From the IMG/VR virus record IMGVR_UViG_3300031918_000032, positions 1 to 55,931 of that record: a stretch of DNA of 55,931 bases. The stretch is one strand, 5' to 3'. How positions within the stretch are numbered: position 1 is the first letter of the stretch; each line of letters starts with the position of its first letter. The notes below the pieces were generated by a model. That model saw only the letters and a list, made by a program, of their open reading frames with translations, searched no databases and was not told where the DNA came from. The DNA is from a virus. This document shows, in pieces, positions 55,726 through 55,931 of the stretch. Position numbers and translations under genes: made by a program.

Positions 55726-55931
55726 GAATAGCGGCTAATTTCGAAGATAGCCAAAATACTCACGGCTACGGCTACGGCTACGGCAACGGCAACGGCTACG
55801 GCAACAGCTACGGCAACGGCTACGGCAACGGCAACGGCTACGGCTACGGCAACGGCTACGGCAACGGCTACGGCTACGGCTACGGCTACGGCAACGGCTA
55901 CGGCAACGGCAACGGCTACGGCAACGGCAAA
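55713..55931 (+). CDS. GYGN-repeat protein, N-terminal part
   Basis: The reading frame starts MEALRIAANFEDSQNTH and then runs as Gly-Tyr/Gly-Asn dipeptides to the end of the window. The first 17 residues are non-repetitive. The start lies inside the end of the preceding gene (13-nt overlap), so the two are probably translationally coupled and driven by the promoter at 55333-55364. The final codon reads AAA where the pattern expects AAC, and joining it to base 1 shifts the frame, so the array is not fully assembled. At least 116 codons are visible in the two halves. All-GGC glycine codons are out of line with the AT-rich codon use of the other genes. Confidence 0.75.
   Translation, partial: MEALRIAANFEDSQNTHGYGYGYGNGNGYGNSYGNGYGNGNGYGYGNGYGNGYGYGYGYGNGYGNGNGYGNGK
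55764..55931 (+). repeat. GGC(T/A)AC hexamer array, right end of window
   Basis: A tandem hexamer array in coding frame, with T or A at one position as nearly the only variation. It continues at 1-127. Because it reaches both window ends, its true length cannot be read here. Confidence 0.9.

Noticed and set aside
1-55931. CRISPR array or diversity-generating retroelement
   Set aside because: No spaced direct repeats of 25-40 nt and no reverse transcriptase frame; the only array is the GGC(T/A)AC hexamer in coding frame.
1-55931. Integrase or transposase of a temperate Mu-like phage
   Set aside because: The head genes are Mu-like but no DDE transposase, tyrosine or serine recombinase was found among the frames.

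Overview
The window reads as one nearly complete genome of a contractile-tailed (myovirus-like) phage of a Bacteroidota host. The host assignment rests on several promoters with the Bacteroidota form TTG-N19/20-TAnnTTTG, on many start codons without a Shine-Dalgarno sequence, on low GC, and on signal peptides ending in AQ or GQ. The contig begins and ends inside one Gly/Tyr/Asn-coding hexamer array. The molecule is therefore probably circular or circularly permuted, and assembly broke in this repeat. Joining the two ends directly breaks the reading frame, so some repeat is missing or miscalled. I see no integrase, transposase, reverse transcriptase or CRISPR array.

Layout. Almost everything is on the minus strand, so the order below runs from high to low coordinates within each module. 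(1) 24.5-1.7 kb holds packaging and virion genes: lysozyme-like protein, PD-(D/E)XK-like nuclease, small and large terminase, a gp36-like adaptor with an inserted domain, a Mu gp29-like portal, gpF-like minor head protein, PBECR-like nuclease domain, virion morphogenesis protein, a protease-scaffold-capsid fusion, tail sheath, tube, a frameshifted tail chaperone, tape measure, hub, spike V, gp25-like W, LysM protein, baseplate J and a fibre. Short plus-strand genes with their own promoters interrupt this module at 16.0-16.5 and 21.8-22.4 kb. A third plus-strand group lies at 0.3-1.7 kb. (2) 25-46 kb is a tightly packed early operon: DnaB-type helicase, replisome organiser, helicase-methyltransferase fusion, DnaA C-terminal domain, SSB, single-strand annealing protein, HNH endonuclease and many very small genes coupled by ATGA or TAATG. 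(3) 46-50 kb is a lysis region (Tlde1-like peptidase, single-protein spanin candidate, holin candidates), followed by two large exported surface proteins (an LRR-like protein and a 1009-residue tail-fibre-like protein). (4) 53.8-55.9 kb holds an HNH and a GIY-YIG gene, then a divergent plus-strand pair: a small WGTTKGL-motif protein and the GYGN-repeat gene, which ends at a terminator at 150-184.

Between 27.5 and 31.1 kb the compact operon is loosened by a cassette-like region. It holds a tRNA-Ser(CGA)-like gene, a TrpF-like barrel protein, a group II intron without an ORF, and ORFs that share an identical 24-nt start region with a gene at 45.1 kb.

The most unusual signals are these. (a) The WGTTKGL protein plus GYGN-repeat pair. 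(b) Three structured RNAs at 34.2, 36.7 and 55.2 kb, each made of a 5' hairpin near a predicted start site and a terminator-like hairpin with complementary, covarying loops. (c) Five genes interrupted by a -1 frameshift at a homopolymer or by an in-frame stop; one is the classic tail-chaperone frameshift and the others could be recoding, decay or sequencing error. (d) A beta-type domain inserted in the gp36-like adaptor and occurring free-standing beside baseplate J. All functional names come from reading motifs and gene order; no database search was run.
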